Assembly: GCA_014896235.1 (NCBI GenBank)
Contig: JADBKU010000017.1
Span: 1-60,147 of the forward strand
Direction of reading: 5' to 3'
DNA length: 60,147 bases
Source of the DNA: a bacterium
Lineage (GTDB): Bacteria > Desulfobacterota > Binatia > Binatales > Binataceae
Shown: piece by piece, positions 27,753-38,728 of the stretch
How positions within the stretch are numbered: the stretch's first letter is position 1
Layout: every line of letters starts with the position of its first letter
The notes under the pieces: generated by a model
What the model was told of the DNA's origin: nothing
The model's input: the letters and a program-made list of their open reading frames with translations, nothing else
The model's database searches: none
Program-made: the position numbers and the translations under genes

Positions 27753-27776
27753 GGCGCCGCTCAATTGAGCGGCGCC
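27753..27776. terminator. 24-bp perfect palindrome shared by two convergent gene ends
   Basis: GC-rich inverted repeat (GGCGCCGCTC / GAGCGGCGCC around AATT) starting 12 bp after the beta-helix stop and spanning the M16 stop codon at 27761. It can fold in either transcript. No T-run follows on either side, so intrinsic termination is unproven. Confidence 0.45.
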
Positions 27777-29023
27777 CAGACCTGACTATCGAGTTCGCGA
27801 CCCTTCAAGTCGCCCAGCATGACCATCCCCATCCGATCCGGGCGGAAACACTGCGCGGCGAGTTCGACCACCTGATCGTTGGTTACGCTCTCGATCTCGC
27901 GCGCGACCTCATCGAGCGGAATATCGCGGCGGAAATAGATTTCGTTGCGTGCGAGCCGGTTCATCCGGCTGTCGGTGGATTCCATGCCGAGCAACATGTT
28001 GCCTTTGAGCTGGCTCTTGGCGCGTTCCAGTTCGGCGGGCTTGAGGCCTTCGCGCGCCACCTTGCGAATCTCGCCGAGCGTCACCTCGATCACCTCTTCG
28101 ATCCACTCGGGGTTCGTGCCCGCATAGATTCCGAAATAGCCGCAGTCGATGAACGCCGACAGGAACGAATAGATCGTATAGACGCGGCCGCGTTTTTCGC
28201 GCACTTCCTGGAACAGCCGCGACGACATCCCGCCGCCCAGCGCGGTGTTCATCACATACGCGGCGTAGCGCAACGGCGAAGTCTGGCTGACGCCGGGACC
28301 GCCGACGCACAGATGCGCCTGCTCCAGCTCCTTGCGATAGTTGAGCACGACCACCCGCTCGCGCGGCGGCGCGATCGGTTCGCCCCGGCCGTCGCCCTCG
28401 ATGCCGCTGAAGAACCGGGCGCAGTCAGCGACCAGCTTGTCATGATCGACCGCGCCGGCGGCCGCGATAAAGACGCGCCCGGCCCGATAGCGCGCGGCCA
28501 TGAAATCGACCAGCAAATCGCGATCGATCGCGTTGACCGATTCTACCGAGCCGAAAATCGGCAGGGACAGCGGATGGCCTTCCCAGAAATGGAGATTGAA
28601 CAGGTCGTGAATAAAGTCGTCGGGCGTGTCTTCGGCCTGCGATATTTCCTGCAACACTACTTGCCGCTCGCGATCGATTTCGGCCGGGTCGAAGACCGAT
28701 TCAAGGAACAGGTCCGCCAGCACCTCGGTCGCCATCGCCAGATCTTCGCCGAGCACCTTGGCGTAGTAGCAGGTGTACTCCTTGCCGGTGAAGGCGTTGA
28801 GCACGCCGCCGACCGAATCGAAGGTTTCCGCGATTTGGGCGGCGGTGCGCTTTTTCGTGCCCTTGAAAAGGAGATGCTCGATGAAGTGCGAGACCCCGTT
28901 TTCGCCGGGCCCTTCGTAACGAGAACCGTTTTCGACCCAGATGCCGATCGTGGCCGAAACCACTTGCGGCATCGCCTCGGTCATCACCCGGACGCCATTG
29001 GGCAATACGCTCTTGCGAACCAT
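27761..29023 (-). CDS. M16-family zinc peptidase (mitochondrial processing peptidase-like)
   Basis: 420 residues from the ATG at 29023. The inverted zinc motif is 'HFIEHLLFKGT' (HxxEH) and the third ligand lies in the 'VLADLFLESVFDPAEIDRER' helix region. 'GGGMSSRLFQEVREKRGRVY' is the R/Y substrate-binding segment of the second domain. Homologues in this pnp-linked position (PqqL/YmxG type) degrade peptides; the exact substrate is unknown. It lies 13 bp after pnp and is cotranscribed. Confidence 0.93.
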   Translation of the reverse strand: MVRKSVLPNGVRVMTEAMPQVVSATIGIWVENGSRYEGPGENGVSHFIEHLLFKGTKKRTAAQIAETFDSVGGVLNAFTGKEYTCYYAKVLGEDLAMATEVLADLFLESVFDPAEIDRERQVVLQEISQAEDTPDDFIHDLFNLHFWEGHPLSLPIFGSVESVNAIDRDLLVDFMAARYRAGRVFIAAAGAVDHDKLVADCARFFSGIEGDGRGEPIAPPRERVVVLNYRKELEQAHLCVGGPGVSQTSPLRYAAYVMNTALGGGMSSRLFQEVREKRGRVYTIYSFLSAFIDCGYFGIYAGTNPEWIEEVIEVTLGEIRKVAREGLKPAELERAKSQLKGNMLLGMESTDSRMNRLARNEIYFRRDIPLDEVAREIESVTNDQVVELAAQCFRPDRMGMVMLGDLKGRELDSQVWAPLN

Positions 29024-29036
29024 CTTCGCGCCGACC

Positions 29037-31139
29037 CTATTCGGCCTTGCCCTGCTGCGCGAGTTCTTCCTGAGCCTCGCGCAGGGAAAGCCGAATCTTG
29101 CCGCTGCGATCGACGTCGAGCACTTTGACCTTGATACGGTCGCCTTCGTGGACCACGTCCTCGACCCGGCGCACCCGCTCGTTGGAAAGCTGCGAGATGT
29201 GCAGCAATCCGTCGGTGCCGGGAAGGATCTCCACGAAAGCGCCAAACTCGACGATCTTGCGCACGACGCCGTCGTAAATGCGGCCGACTTCGGGCTCGGC
29301 CGTAATCGCCTCGATCGAGCTGATCGCCTTTTCCATCGCGGCGCTGTCGCTCGAGGCGATCAGCACCGTGCCGTCGTCTTCGATATCGATCTTGCAACCG
29401 GTCTCCTCGACCAGCGCGCGGATCACTTTGCCGCCCGGTCCGATCACGTCGCGTATCTTGTCGGGCTTGATATGGAGCGTCACGATTCGCGGCGCGAAGG
29501 TTGAAACCTCCTTGCGCGGCGCGGCGATCGCTTTCTCCATCACGCTCAGCACGAAGAGCCGCGCGTCGCGCGCTTGATGCAGCGCCTGGCGCATCACCTC
29601 GCGGGTGACGCCGCCAACCTTGTTGTCCATCTGGATCGCGGTGACGCCTTCGGCCGTGCCGGCGACCTTGAAGTCCATGTCGCCGAGATGGTCTTCGTCG
29701 CCAAGGATGTCGGTGAGCACGCGCACCTGCTCGCCTTCCTTGACCAGCCCCATCGCGATACCCGCGACCGGCGCCACGATCGGCACGCCCGCGTCCATCA
29801 AGGCGAGACTGCCGCCGCATACGGTCGCCATCGAGGAACTGCCGTTCGATTCCAGCACCTCGGAAACCACGCGAATCGTGTAGGGAAAATCCGCTTCAGG
29901 CGGCAGCACGGCGGCCAATGCCCGCTCCGCCAGCGCGCCATGGCCGATTTCGCGCCGCGACGGCCCGCGCAGGAACTTAACCTCGCCGGTCGAAAACGGC
30001 GGGAAGTTGTAGTGGAGCATGAACTTTTTGTAGCGCTCGCCGAGCAGCGCGTCGATTTTCTGCTCGTCCGACGAAGTTCCGAGCGTGACGGTCGCCAGCG
30101 CCTGGGTCTCGCCGCGGGTGAAGAGCGCCGAGCCGTGAGTCCGCGGCAGCACCTGCACCTGCGCGCTGAGCGGACGGATTTCGGTGGACGTTCGATCGTC
30201 GATGCGCTTGTCCTGCTCGATAATCACGCGGCGCACGCGATCGCGCAAAACCTTCTCGCACGCCTCCTCGAGTTCGCGTTCGCGATCGGGGAACCGCGCC
30301 TTCAACTCTTCGACGGTTCGGTCCTGCAGCGCGTAAACGGCGGCATTGCGCTCTTTCTTTCCGGCGATCGCCAACGCCCGCTCCAGTTCCGCCCCCATCC
30401 GATCGCGCACCGCGGCGAGCAGCGCCTCATCGATCTGCTTGCGCGTGAATTCGCGCTTGGGCTTTCCGGCAAGACGGCGCAGTTCGGACTGCAGTTCGAA
30501 GACCGGGCGCATTTCCTCGTGCGCGGTGAAAAGCGCTTCGAGGATCGCCTCTTCATCGACGATTTGAGCGCCGCCTTCGAGCATCACGATCGAATCGGGC
30601 TTCGCCGCGACCACCAGTGCGATATCGCTTTCCTCGAACTCGTCGAGCGGCGGATTAACCACGAGCTTGCCGTCGATTCGACCCATCCGCACCGCCGCGA
30701 CCGGTCCTTCATGCGGTATATCCGACACTTCGAGCGCGGCGGACGTCGCAATCAGCGACAGTATGTCGGGATCGTTCTCGCGATCGACCGACAGCACGTT
30801 GACGATAATCTGCGTTTCCTTGTCGTAACCCTTGGGAAACAGCGGGCGCATCGAGCGATCGATCAGCCGGGAGGTAAGGATTTCTTTTTCCGACGGACGG
30901 CCCTCGCGCTTGAAAAAACCGCCAGGGATTTTCCCGGCGGCGAAGGTCTTTTCCTGATAATCGACCGTAAGCGGAAGAAAATCGATTTTTTCGCGGCTTT
31001 GATAGGCCGAAACGACGGTCGCGAGCACAACCGTCTCGCCATACTGCGCCAGCACCGCGCCATGCGCCTGACGCGCCAGGCGTCCGGTTTCGAGCGACAA
31101 ACGCCGCCCGGCAAATTCAATCTCGAGCTTTCTGTACAT
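29037..31139 (-). CDS. pnp: Polyribonucleotide nucleotidyltransferase
   Basis: 700-residue PNPase, the phosphorolytic 3'-5' exoribonuclease. Two RNase PH domains ('[20 protein letters not shown]', '[16 protein letters not shown]', '[13 protein letters not shown]', '[15 protein letters not shown]'-type segments, '[18 protein letters not shown]') flank a helical linker. KH domain: '[17 protein letters not shown]'. C-terminal S1 domain: '[18 protein letters not shown]'. The ATG has AGCAGGAT upstream. Classic neighbour of rpsO. Confidence 0.98.
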   Translation of the reverse strand: MYRKLEIEFAGRRLSLETGRLARQAHGAVLAQYGETVVLATVVSAYQSREKIDFLPLTVDYQEKTFAAGKIPGGFFKREGRPSEKEILTSRLIDRSMRPLFPKGYDKETQIIVNVLSVDRENDPDILSLIATSAALEVSDIPHEGPVAAVRMGRIDGKLVVNPPLDEFEESDIALVVAAKPDSIVMLEGGAQIVDEEAILEALFTAHEEMRPVFELQSELRRLAGKPKREFTRKQIDEALLAAVRDRMGAELERALAIAGKKERNAAVYALQDRTVEELKARFPDRERELEEACEKVLRDRVRRVIIEQDKRIDDRTSTEIRPLSAQVQVLPRTHGSALFTRGETQALATVTLGTSSDEQKIDALLGERYKKFMLHYNFPPFSTGEVKFLRGPSRREIGHGALAERALAAVLPPEADFPYTIRVVSEVLESNGSSSMATVCGGSLALMDAGVPIVAPVAGIAMGLVKEGEQVRVLTDILGDEDHLGDMDFKVAGTAEGVTAIQMDNKVGGVTREVMRQALHQARDARLFVLSVMEKAIAAPRKEVSTFAPRIVTLHIKPDKIRDVIGPGGKVIRALVEETGCKIDIEDDGTVLIASSDSAAMEKAISSIEAITAEPEVGRIYDGVVRKIVEFGAFVEILPGTDGLLHISQLSNERVRRVEDVVHEGDRIKVKVLDVDRSGKIRLSLREAQEELAQQGKAE

Positions 31140-31267
31140 CGGATCCTGCTTGAGGGAGAGAGGCTTTGATTTCGCGGTCCAGCCGCGGAATCCCTGATGC
31201 CTGATTTACCCTGCCAAGGGCTTGCGCCGACGCCACGCGCAGCGGCGGCAAGCGCGCTCTCTTCGGA

Positions 31268-31537
31268 CTAACGGCGAATTCCGAGCCGATCGATCAAACC
31301 TTTGTATCGATCGTAATCCCGCGAATGCAGGTAATCGAGCAACCGTCGCCGCTTGCCCACCAGACGGAGCAGGCCGCGCCGCGAGTGATGGTCCTTCGCG
31401 TGGGTCTTCAGATGCTCTGTGAGCTGTTCGATACGCGCGCTAAAGAGCGCAATCTGAACTTCGGACGAGCCAGTGTCGTTGGGTTTCAGGGCGTTCGCGC
31501 CGACTATTTCCCGCTTACGGGCGGCCTCTAGAGGCAT
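31268..31537 (-). CDS. rpsO: 30S ribosomal protein S15
   Basis: 89 residues, binds 16S rRNA early in 30S assembly. '[20 protein letters not shown]', '[20 protein letters not shown]' and '[21 protein letters not shown]' are typical. The ATG at 31537 gives the standard family length; the frame upstream is not S15. The 128-bp rpsO-pnp gap contains a hairpin-capable 'CCGCGG...CCGCG' segment but no obvious terminator. Confidence 0.97.
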   Translation of the reverse strand: MPLEAARKREIVGANALKPNDTGSSEVQIALFSARIEQLTEHLKTHAKDHHSRRGLLRLVGKRRRLLDYLHSRDYDRYKGLIDRLGIRR

Positions 31538-31760
31538 CAGGCTTACTTTCTTTCCCTTTTTCCTTGATTTATCAGCAAAGCATACCAGAGCCATTCCGTC
31601 CGGTAAAGCGGGCCAGCCCCGACGTTCGATGGCGCTTCGACGCATCGCTTCGCGGATCGCGAAAAATACGGTGCGCGCGGTTCTGCGCCGACGCCGCCAT
31701 ACCAACTTGCAAACTGCGCCTTCGGCCGCGTCGAAACCTGTCGCGCGACAGCGCTGAGGA
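31538..31760. other. Intergenic leader of rpsO
   Basis: About 220 bp upstream of rpsO. It may hold an rpsO promoter or the autoregulatory leader known in other bacteria; I see no assignable structure. Confidence 0.35.
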
Positions 31761-32051
31761 TCAACCGATCGGCAGCCTGGTCATGACCGTGAGAACTTCG
31801 TCCTCGATAATCTCGGCAATCCGTGGGCCGTATTTCTGGAGATCGGCGCTCCCCATCAACGCCCCGACCGCGTTCGGATCGGTCACTTCCCACAGGTCCG
31901 TGACTGTATTGACGCGGCCAATCACGCTGGCGTAGCTGCCTTGCAGCTTCCAGCCGTGCCTGGCGAGAACCGGAGCCAACTCATTCAGCAGCGCCACAAA
32001 ATCCTGCAGTTTCCCCGGCCGGAGTTTGATCGAAGCCTGGACGTAAACCAT
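31761..32051 (-). CDS. NIPSNAP-like dimeric alpha/beta-barrel protein
   Basis: 96 residues of the ferredoxin-like, stress-responsive alpha/beta-barrel type: '[20 protein letters not shown]', '[20 protein letters not shown]', '[11 protein letters not shown]'. Length and pattern fit NIPSNAP-domain proteins; biochemical role unknown. An unusual insertion between truB and rpsO in this otherwise standard operon. Confidence 0.75.
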   Translation of the reverse strand: MVYVQASIKLRPGKLQDFVALLNELAPVLARHGWKLQGSYASVIGRVNTVTDLWEVTDPNAVGALMGSADLQKYGPRIAEIIEDEVLTVMTRLPIG

Positions 32052-32118
32052 TTTTCGCGCCCTCCGCGACCTTGGCTATCACCGCGGGATTTTGACTGTC
32101 AAACCGCGCGCGCCCGGC

Positions 32119-33003
32119 TTATTGTTCGGCGAAGATCCGCACGATCACGGCAGTGACGCGCGAGGTCCTCTCGGCGATCGCGACCAGCCGGTTATCGGCG
32201 ACCACCTTGAAATACCTGGCGTGCGGCGGCGCGAGACCGTCGAGCGCGCGCGAATCGCCGTGACGCAGCCGCTTTTCGAGCGCGGCGTCGGCGCGCGTCT
32301 CGGGCAAGTCGTCGAGCGCCGCGCGCATCCCGATCGATCCCGCGTCGCGCCCCTGCTCGAGGTCGGCAAGCGCGTCCGCCAGCGGACGCGCCATCGCGAG
32401 CGAAAACCGGCCGCTGCCGAGGCGCCGCAGTTCCGCCAGATGCGCCGCCGTGCCCAGCGCCGCGCCGATATCGCGCGCCAGCGCCCGAACATAGGTTCCG
32501 GGCGAGCAAACGAGGTCGAACCGCAACCGATCGGGCGCGGCTATCGTTAACGCCAAGCGCGAGAGCGTGACCTTTCGCGGCGGCGGCGGCGCCACTTCTC
32601 CGCCGCGGCGAGCCAGTTTGTAAAGCGGCACGCCGGCCCGCTTGATCGCGGAATAAACCGGAGGGGTCTGTTCGATTTCGCCGTGAAATTGCTTCGCGAT
32701 TTCGTCCAGCGCCACGGGCAAGATCGAAGGAACCGGCGCGATGCGCGTAATTTCGCCGGTCGGATCGAGCGTGTCGGTCTCCGCGCCCAGCGCGATCGCG
32801 CCCCTGTAATGTTTTTCGCCTTCGTGCAAAAACGGCGCTAGCTTGGTCGCTTCGCCGACAAGAATCGGCAGCACGCCGGTCGCGAACGGGTCGAGCGTGC
32901 CAAGATGGCCGACGCGCGCCGGCTTGACCCGCGCTTTAACCAGCCGCACCACTTCGGCCGAAGACGCGCCGGCCGGTTTGTCGATGACGATGATTCCATT
33001 CAT
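32119..33003 (-). CDS. truB: tRNA pseudouridine(55) synthase
   Basis: 294 residues; makes pseudouridine 55 in the T-loop of tRNAs. 'GIIVIDKPAGASSAEVVRLV', 'RVGHLGTLDPFATGVLPI' (catalytic Asp in GTLDP), 'QTPPVYSAIKRAGVPLYKLA' and 'CSPGTYVRALARDIGAALG' are diagnostic. The C-terminal ~60 residues form a PUA-like tail. Downstream of rbfA. Confidence 0.97.
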   Translation of the reverse strand: MNGIIVIDKPAGASSAEVVRLVKARVKPARVGHLGTLDPFATGVLPILVGEATKLAPFLHEGEKHYRGAIALGAETDTLDPTGEITRIAPVPSILPVALDEIAKQFHGEIEQTPPVYSAIKRAGVPLYKLARRGGEVAPPPPRKVTLSRLALTIAAPDRLRFDLVCSPGTYVRALARDIGAALGTAAHLAELRRLGSGRFSLAMARPLADALADLEQGRDAGSIGMRAALDDLPETRADAALEKRLRHGDSRALDGLAPPHARYFKVVADNRLVAIAERTSRVTAVIVRIFAEQ

Positions 33004-33090
33004 GGCGAACCGCCAAGAATAGCCGATAGGGACGGCGGCGGTAAGCGCACAGGCGCGGCGGCGGGCGCGGCTGAACCTCCCCTGAGAAGT

Positions 33091-33447
33091 TTATTCGCGC
33101 GCCCGGGATTCGCGCAGAAGCTCGTCCACCCGCGCGGCGCTCTCCGGCCCCGGGTCGAACTCGAAATCGAAATCGGGCGTGTAGCGAAGACCCAGCGCGC
33201 GGCCAAGATGGCGGCGGATAAACCCCTCGGCGCTGCGAAACCCCTTGATCGCGTCGGCCGCGTGGGCGCGTCCCTCCAAGTGCGAAAACCGGACGCGGCC
33301 GTGGCGCAAATCGTCGGCCATCTTGACCGACGTCAGCGACACGCCGCGCAGCCGCGGATCGCGCAAGTCCCGCAGCAGCATGGTCGAAAGCTCCCGCAGC
33401 ACCATCTCCGCGACCCGCTCGGGCCGTCTTCCGTCTCCAGTAGCCAT
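33091..33447 (-). CDS. rbfA: Ribosome-binding factor A
   Basis: 118 residues from the ATG at 33447 (an ATG four codons upstream is possible). KH-like RbfA acts in 30S maturation and cold adaptation. 'RPERVAEMVLRELSTMLLRD', 'LRDPRLRGVSLTSVKMADDL' and 'LGRALGLRYTPDFDFEFD' are typical. Confidence 0.94.
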   Translation of the reverse strand: MATGDGRRPERVAEMVLRELSTMLLRDLRDPRLRGVSLTSVKMADDLRHGRVRFSHLEGRAHAADAIKGFRSAEGFIRRHLGRALGLRYTPDFDFEFDPGPESAARVDELLRESRARE

Positions 33448-33535
33448 AATTGCGATCATATTACGCCGCCGATCGCGGTCGAAGCGCGACCCCGCCCGCC
33501 GCCGTTCAGGAATCAACAGCGGACGCGGCGTCAAA

Positions 33536-33823
33536 TCAGTAATTCAGGATTTCAAGCTGTTCGCCGCCGAGCGGCGCGAGACCCAACCCGTCGATAAAGT
33601 TTACGACCTCGCGCAGCGCCGCATCGACGAACGCGCGATCGCTGCCGACCTGACAGATACCCAGTTCGGCGCGCTGCCAGAGGTCGTGCCCGTCGGACTC
33701 GGCGATCGAGACGTTGAACTTGGCGCGCACACGGGCCTTGATCGCGCGCAAAACCTGCCGTTTCCCCTTGAGCGAATGGTTGTCCGGCAGGAACAGGGTT
33801 AGCCGCATGACGCCGACGACCAT
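33536..33823 (-). CDS. ylxP: DUF503 protein YlxP
   Basis: 95 residues: 'MRLTLFLPDNHSLKGKRQVL' and 'FNVSIAESDGHDLWQRAELG' are the conserved DUF503 blocks. Usually found between infB and rbfA, as here; Bacillus YlxP is linked to ribosome assembly. The start at 33823 is preferred over an earlier in-frame ATG because the family begins there. Confidence 0.92.
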   Translation of the reverse strand: MVVGVMRLTLFLPDNHSLKGKRQVLRAIKARVRAKFNVSIAESDGHDLWQRAELGICQVGSDRAFVDAALREVVNFIDGLGLAPLGGEQLEILNY

Positions 33824-33944
33824 CGTGGTTATTCCGCCAGTTTCGCCGCGCCGGATTCGGCCGCTTTCGCTCCGCACCGGCGGAGTTCCGGCGAGCCATT
33901 CGAGCGCCACATCCGGACGGCTTCAGGCCCGTCCCTTCCGCCGC

Positions 33945-36900
33945 TCAGGTCTGAAGCTGCGCGCCCTGGCCGCGCATCGGCTCGGCTTTCGGCGTTTCGA
34001 GCTTGCGCAACACCGTTTCGAGTTCGAAGTTCTCGATCACGTCGCCGGGCTTGACGTCGTTGAAATTCTCCAGCCCGACACCGCATTCGTAGCCGGCCTG
34101 GACCTCGCGCACGTCGTCCTTGAAACGGCGCAGCGAGGCGAGCTTGCCTTCCCATACGACGCGCCCGTCGCGCACCAGGCGCGCGCGCGCGTTGCGCATC
34201 ACCTTGCCGTCGAGCACCATCGAGCCCGCGATCGTATTGCCTTGAACGACAAAGGTCTGGCGCACTTCGGCGCGGCCCAGCGCCTTTTCGCGGAAGGTCG
34301 GCGCGAGCAAGCCCTCCAGCGCTTCGCGCATGTCGTTAATCGCCTCGTAAATAATCGTGTAGAGGCGGATTTCGACGCCTTCCTTCTCGGCCAGTTGGGC
34401 GGCTTTCGGCTCGGGCCGCACATTGAAGCCGATGATGATCGCGCGCGACGCCGAAGCGAGCGTCACATCGGTCTCGGAAATCGCGCCGACCGACTTGTGC
34501 AGGATTTCGAGCTTGACCTCGCTGGTCGAAAGCCGCGTGAGCGAATCCGCCAGCGCCTCGACCGAGCCGTTGACGTCGCCTTTCAGGATTACGCGCAGCT
34601 CTTTGACCTCGCCCGCCGCCAGACGTTCGCTCAGGTCTTCAAGCGAGATGCGGCTGGTCTTCTGCAACACGCCCTCGCGGAGCTTGGACGCCCTGAATTC
34701 CGCGACCTGGCGCGCCTTGGCCTCCTCCTGCACGGCGGTAAAGGCGGTGCCCGGCTCCGGCACGCTTGAGAGGCCGAAAATTTCGACCGGCGTCGATGGG
34801 CCGGCTTCGGAAATCCGCTGCCCCAGATGGTTCTGCATCGCGCGCACGCGGCCGTAGGTCGCGCCGCATACAAACGGGTCGCCCTGATGGAGCGTGCCCT
34901 CCTGGATGAGGACCGTCGCGACCGGCCCGCGGCCGCGGTCGAGTTGCGATTCGACCACCGTGCCCCGCGCCGTGCGGTTCGGATTCGCCTTCAGGTCCAT
35001 CACGTCCGCCTGCAGCAAAATCATTTCGAGCAGGCGCTCGATACCCTCGCGGGTGCGCGCCGACACTGGAACGACAATTGTGTCGCCGCCGTAGTCTTCG
35101 GGAATCAGGCCGCGTTCGGTGAGCTGCTGCTTGACCCGATCGACATTCGCCTCGGGACGGTCGATTTTGTTGATCGCGACGATAATCGGCACGCCCGCCG
35201 CTTTGGCGTGATTGAGCGCTTCCACCGTCTGTGGCATCACGCCCTCGTCGGCGGCGACCACCAGGATAACGATATCGGTGACCTTCGCGCCGCGCGCGCG
35301 CATCGCCGTGAACGCTTCATGGCCGGGAGTATCGACGAAGCTGATCTTGCGCCCGTTGATTTCGACCATGTAGGCGCCGATGTGCTGCGTGATTCCGCCG
35401 AACTCGCGCTCGGTCACGTTGGTATGCCGGATCGCGTCGAGCAACGAGGTCTTGCCGTGATCGACATGGCCCATCACGGTCACCACCGGCGGACGCGGCA
35501 GCGCTTCGCCTTCAACCGCTTCCTCGCCCTCTTCGATCGCCGATTCCACGTCGAACGCGACGTTCTCGACGCTGTAGCCGAAATCGCTCGCGACCAGCGT
35601 CGCGGTGTCGACGTCGAGCACCTGGTTGAGCGTGGACATCACGCCCAAATCCATCAGCTTGCGGATAATCTCCGCCGCTTTGACGCCCATCTGGCGGGCC
35701 AGATCGGCTACGGTCACGCCCTCGGTCACGCGCACGACGCGCTTGGAGGCCTTCGGCGTCGTAATTTCAGTTTTGCGCTGCTCCTTGCCCGGCAGGGCGC
35801 GGCGTTTCTTCGGCACCCTGAGGCCGCGCATCTCGCGCTCGGCGGCGATATCTGGCGCGCCTTTTTTGACCACGCGCTTTTTCTTGATCGCGCGCGCGGC
35901 GCCCGGCTTGGCCGAATCCGGCGGCGGCGGTCCGAAACCCTCCTGCGGCGGTTGCGCGCTAGCGCCGGGGAAGCGCGGCGCCGCCGGACGCGGTGGTCCG
36001 CCCGGACGCGACGGCGCTCCGGTCGGACGCGCAGTGGGCGCGGGTTTGCGCAGATCGATTTTGCCCAGCACCTTCGGACCGCGCTGGCCGTCGTCAAGGC
36101 TCGGAGCCGCGGCATGCGCCGTACCGGTAAGATTGATCGTGCGGCCGGATTCGGCGCTTTCGGCGGCCGGTTTCTCGGCGCGGCGCAATTGCGGCGCGCC
36201 CGCGCCGGAGGGAAGCACGCGAATCGAACTATTATCTCGCAGCGGACCGCCCTGTGGCATCCCACCCGGACGAATCTGTCCGGCGACGGTCGTCGGACCG
36301 GAAACGCGCGGACCGCCCTGACGCGGCTGGCGCGCTTCAGCGCCACGGCCCGGCGGCGGCAACGGTCTGCGCTGAGGCTGTGGCGGAGGTGGCGTGGCGG
36401 CCTGCGGAGATAACGCGGCGGCTTGCGGCGACGGCGCCGAAGCTTCGGGCTTCTCCATATCCGGCGCCGGAGCGGCGGCCTCGACGCCGCCATCGCCGTG
36501 CGCTGGCTCAATTCCTTCGGCGGCGGGCGCGGCCTCGACCTGTGCGGCGGGTGCGGCTTCCGGCTGCTCGGACTCGACCGCCATCTGCGGCAATTCGGGC
36601 TCCTCAAGAACCGGCTGCTCAAAGATCGGCGCGACAAACGCCTCTTCGGCCGTTTCCGGCTCGACTTCAAAATGAAATGGTTCGCTGGGCGCTGCCGATT
36701 CAGCGGCGCCCGCTTCAGGCTCCGTGTGGCGTCGGCGGACGACGGTGGCGTTCAAGCGCTTTTCGACGGCGCGGCCCGCGCTGGTCTCGACGATTTTCTC
36801 GCGCCGCAGAATTTCCTCGCGATGGGCCTGCTCGTCAAGATCGGCGCGAACCCGTTCGGTTTCCTCCTGCGTCAGCAGGCTCGATTCCGAATGGGCATGC

Positions 36901-36989
36901 GGCAGGTTCAGACGGGCGCAACTCGCCAGCACGTCTTCGAGCGAGACGCCCCATTCATTGGCCAATGTTTTAATCCGCTTTCGCGCCAT
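33945..36989 (-). CDS. infB: Translation initiation factor IF-2
   Basis: 1014 residues. The N-terminus has an IF2_N module ('[20 protein letters not shown]'), then ~330 residues of Pro/Ala/Glu-rich low-complexity sequence, a second IF2_N ('[20 protein letters not shown]') and the GTPase: G1 'GHVDHGKT', G3 'DTPGHE', G4 'NKID'. Domains II-IV follow with '[17 protein letters not shown]' and '[19 protein letters not shown]'. It recruits fMet-tRNA to the 30S subunit. The long disordered N-terminus is like that of deltaproteobacteria and actinobacteria. Confidence 0.98.
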   Translation of the reverse strand: MARKRIKTLANEWGVSLEDVLASCARLNLPHAHSESSLLTQEETERVRADLDEQAHREEILRREKIVETSAGRAVEKRLNATVVRRRHTEPEAGAAESAAPSEPFHFEVEPETAEEAFVAPIFEQPVLEEPELPQMAVESEQPEAAPAAQVEAAPAAEGIEPAHGDGGVEAAAPAPDMEKPEASAPSPQAAALSPQAATPPPPQPQRRPLPPPGRGAEARQPRQGGPRVSGPTTVAGQIRPGGMPQGGPLRDNSSIRVLPSGAGAPQLRRAEKPAAESAESGRTINLTGTAHAAAPSLDDGQRGPKVLGKIDLRKPAPTARPTGAPSRPGGPPRPAAPRFPGASAQPPQEGFGPPPPDSAKPGAARAIKKKRVVKKGAPDIAAEREMRGLRVPKKRRALPGKEQRKTEITTPKASKRVVRVTEGVTVADLARQMGVKAAEIIRKLMDLGVMSTLNQVLDVDTATLVASDFGYSVENVAFDVESAIEEGEEAVEGEALPRPPVVTVMGHVDHGKTSLLDAIRHTNVTEREFGGITQHIGAYMVEINGRKISFVDTPGHEAFTAMRARGAKVTDIVILVVAADEGVMPQTVEALNHAKAAGVPIIVAINKIDRPEANVDRVKQQLTERGLIPEDYGGDTIVVPVSARTREGIERLLEMILLQADVMDLKANPNRTARGTVVESQLDRGRGPVATVLIQEGTLHQGDPFVCGATYGRVRAMQNHLGQRISEAGPSTPVEIFGLSSVPEPGTAFTAVQEEAKARQVAEFRASKLREGVLQKTSRISLEDLSERLAAGEVKELRVILKGDVNGSVEALADSLTRLSTSEVKLEILHKSVGAISETDVTLASASRAIIIGFNVRPEPKAAQLAEKEGVEIRLYTIIYEAINDMREALEGLLAPTFREKALGRAEVRQTFVVQGNTIAGSMVLDGKVMRNARARLVRDGRVVWEGKLASLRRFKDDVREVQAGYECGVGLENFNDVKPGDVIENFELETVLRKLETPKAEPMRGQGAQLQT

Positions 36990-36999
36990 CTTAACTATT

Positions 37000-37299
37000 T
37001 TATTCCAACGGCGTGCCGCTGACCAGCAACGCCCGTATTGATGCGGTCAATGCGATTCGCTCCGTGCGGCCGATGCGCCGCCTGAGCGATCGGAATTCAC
37101 GCTCTTTGCCGCCTCGCTCGAACCGCGCGAGGCAGTCATCCCGCCGATGCAAATAGCCGCCGCGCCCCGGCGCGCGGCGGGCGCCGTCGTCGATGCGCAC
37201 GCCGCGGCCGTCGCCCACGATACGCGCCATCGCGTCCTGCGCGTCGCGCCGCATGCATCCCATGCAAGTGCGCATCGGCTTATGACTTGACTCCGGCAT
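37000..37299 (-). CDS. ylxR: YlxR (DUF448) RNA-binding protein
   Basis: 99 residues; '[11 protein letters not shown]' is the DUF448 Cys motif and '[20 protein letters not shown]' the conserved core, as in the nusA-infB spacer proteins that bind RNA or RNase P in other bacteria. The start overlaps nusA by 20 bases and the stop lies 10 bp before infB. Confidence 0.92.
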   Translation of the reverse strand: MPESSHKPMRTCMGCMRRDAQDAMARIVGDGRGVRIDDGARRAPGRGGYLHRRDDCLARFERGGKEREFRSLRRRIGRTERIALTASIRALLVSGTPLE

Positions 37300-38653
37300 C
37301 CGACGCTTCCGCGGCCGGCGCTTCGGCCGCCTCTCCGATCGTTTCCTCGGCGCCGTCGGCCGCGCTCTCGCGCGCCGCGGCTTCGGCGGCGCGCGCCCGC
37401 TCTTCCTCGAGCCGGCGTTTGGCGGCTACCCATTCCCGCGCCGCATGGATCAACTGTTTCGCGCGCTCGGGGCTGATGCCCTCGACTTCAAACGTATCCT
37501 CGCTGGCGTCGGCCAATTGCTCGGCGGTGCGAAAACCCCACTGGAAGAGCAATTCGGCGTTGATGTCGCCGATGCCCGGAATGGCGTTGAGCGACGCGCG
37601 CGCGGCGCGGGCTTCTTCCTCCGCTTCCGAATCGCTGCGCACGTCGAGTTTCCATCCGGAGAGCCGATGCGCCAGCCGGACGTTCTGGCCGCGCTTGCCG
37701 ATCGCAAGCGAAAGCTGATCGTCCGGCACGATCACTTCCATCGCATGCTCGTCCTCGTCGATGATCACCTTGGACACCTTGGCCGGAGCGAGCGCGCGGC
37801 AGACCAGTTCGGCCTGATCGTCGGTCCACGGCACGATATCGATTTTTTCGCCGCGCAACTCCTGCACCACCGATTGCACGCGCGTGCCCTTCATCCCGAC
37901 GCAGGCGCCGACCGGATCGACGTCGCTGTCCTTGGAATAAACGGCGACCTTGGCGCGGCCGCCAGGCTCGCGCGCGCATTGTCGAATCTCGACGATGCCC
38001 TCGTAAATTTCCGGCACTTCCTGTTCGAACAGCTTCATCAGGAACAGGTTCGACGTGCGCGACAGGACGATCGAAAGCCCTTTCTCGGAAAGATCGACGT
38101 CAAGGATAAGCGCGCGGATGCGATCGCCCTGGCGATAGCGCTCGTGCGGGATCTGCTCTTTTTCGGGCAGAATCGCCTCGGTGCGGCCGAGGTTCACGAT
38201 CATGTTTTTGCGCTCGAAGCGCTGCACGATTCCCGAAACGATTTCGCCCTTGCGATCCTTGAACTCGTTGTAAATCTGTTTGCGCTCGGCGTCGCGGATA
38301 TGCTGGATGAGGTTCTGCTTGGCGGCCTGCGCGGCGATGCGGCCCATCGTCGCGGTGTCGAGCTTGATCAGAATTTCGTCGCCGGGCTGCGCTTCGGGAT
38401 CGTATTTGGCGCGCGCTTCGCCGACGAGGACCTGCGCGGCCGGATTCGTAATCGAATCGACCACGGTCTTGATTTCGAACAGCTCGATTTCGCCCAGCTC
38501 GGGATTGAAGCGCGACTCGATATTGCAGTCGGCGCCGAACGTGCGCCGAGCCGCCGAATGCATCATCTCCTCGACCGCGTTGATCACGATCGATTTGTCG
38601 ATTCCCTTTTCCTTGGAAACCGATTCGATAACCCGGTTCAGATCGCCCGCCAT
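37280..38653 (-). CDS. nusA: Transcription termination/antitermination factor NusA
   Basis: 457 residues: N-terminal RNAP-binding domain ('VIESVSKEKGIDKSIVINAV'), S1 domain ('GEIVSGIVQRFERKNMIVNL'), two KH domains ('ACVGMKGTRVQSVVQELRGE', 'LSLAIGKRGQNVRLAHRLSG'), then a helix-hairpin-helix ('EDTFEVEGISPERAKQLIHA') and an Ala/Glu-rich tail. It modulates pausing and termination. Confidence 0.97.
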   Translation of the reverse strand: MAGDLNRVIESVSKEKGIDKSIVINAVEEMMHSAARRTFGADCNIESRFNPELGEIELFEIKTVVDSITNPAAQVLVGEARAKYDPEAQPGDEILIKLDTATMGRIAAQAAKQNLIQHIRDAERKQIYNEFKDRKGEIVSGIVQRFERKNMIVNLGRTEAILPEKEQIPHERYRQGDRIRALILDVDLSEKGLSIVLSRTSNLFLMKLFEQEVPEIYEGIVEIRQCAREPGGRAKVAVYSKDSDVDPVGACVGMKGTRVQSVVQELRGEKIDIVPWTDDQAELVCRALAPAKVSKVIIDEDEHAMEVIVPDDQLSLAIGKRGQNVRLAHRLSGWKLDVRSDSEAEEEARAARASLNAIPGIGDINAELLFQWGFRTAEQLADASEDTFEVEGISPERAKQLIHAAREWVAAKRRLEEERARAAEAAARESAADGAEETIGEAAEAPAAEASDAGVKS

Positions 38654-38728
38654 ACCGCCTCCCGCGGCCGCTGCGCGCCCGAAATCGCGCGTGAAAAATC
38701 GCGCGCGCGTCGTGCGATTCGCGTCCGT

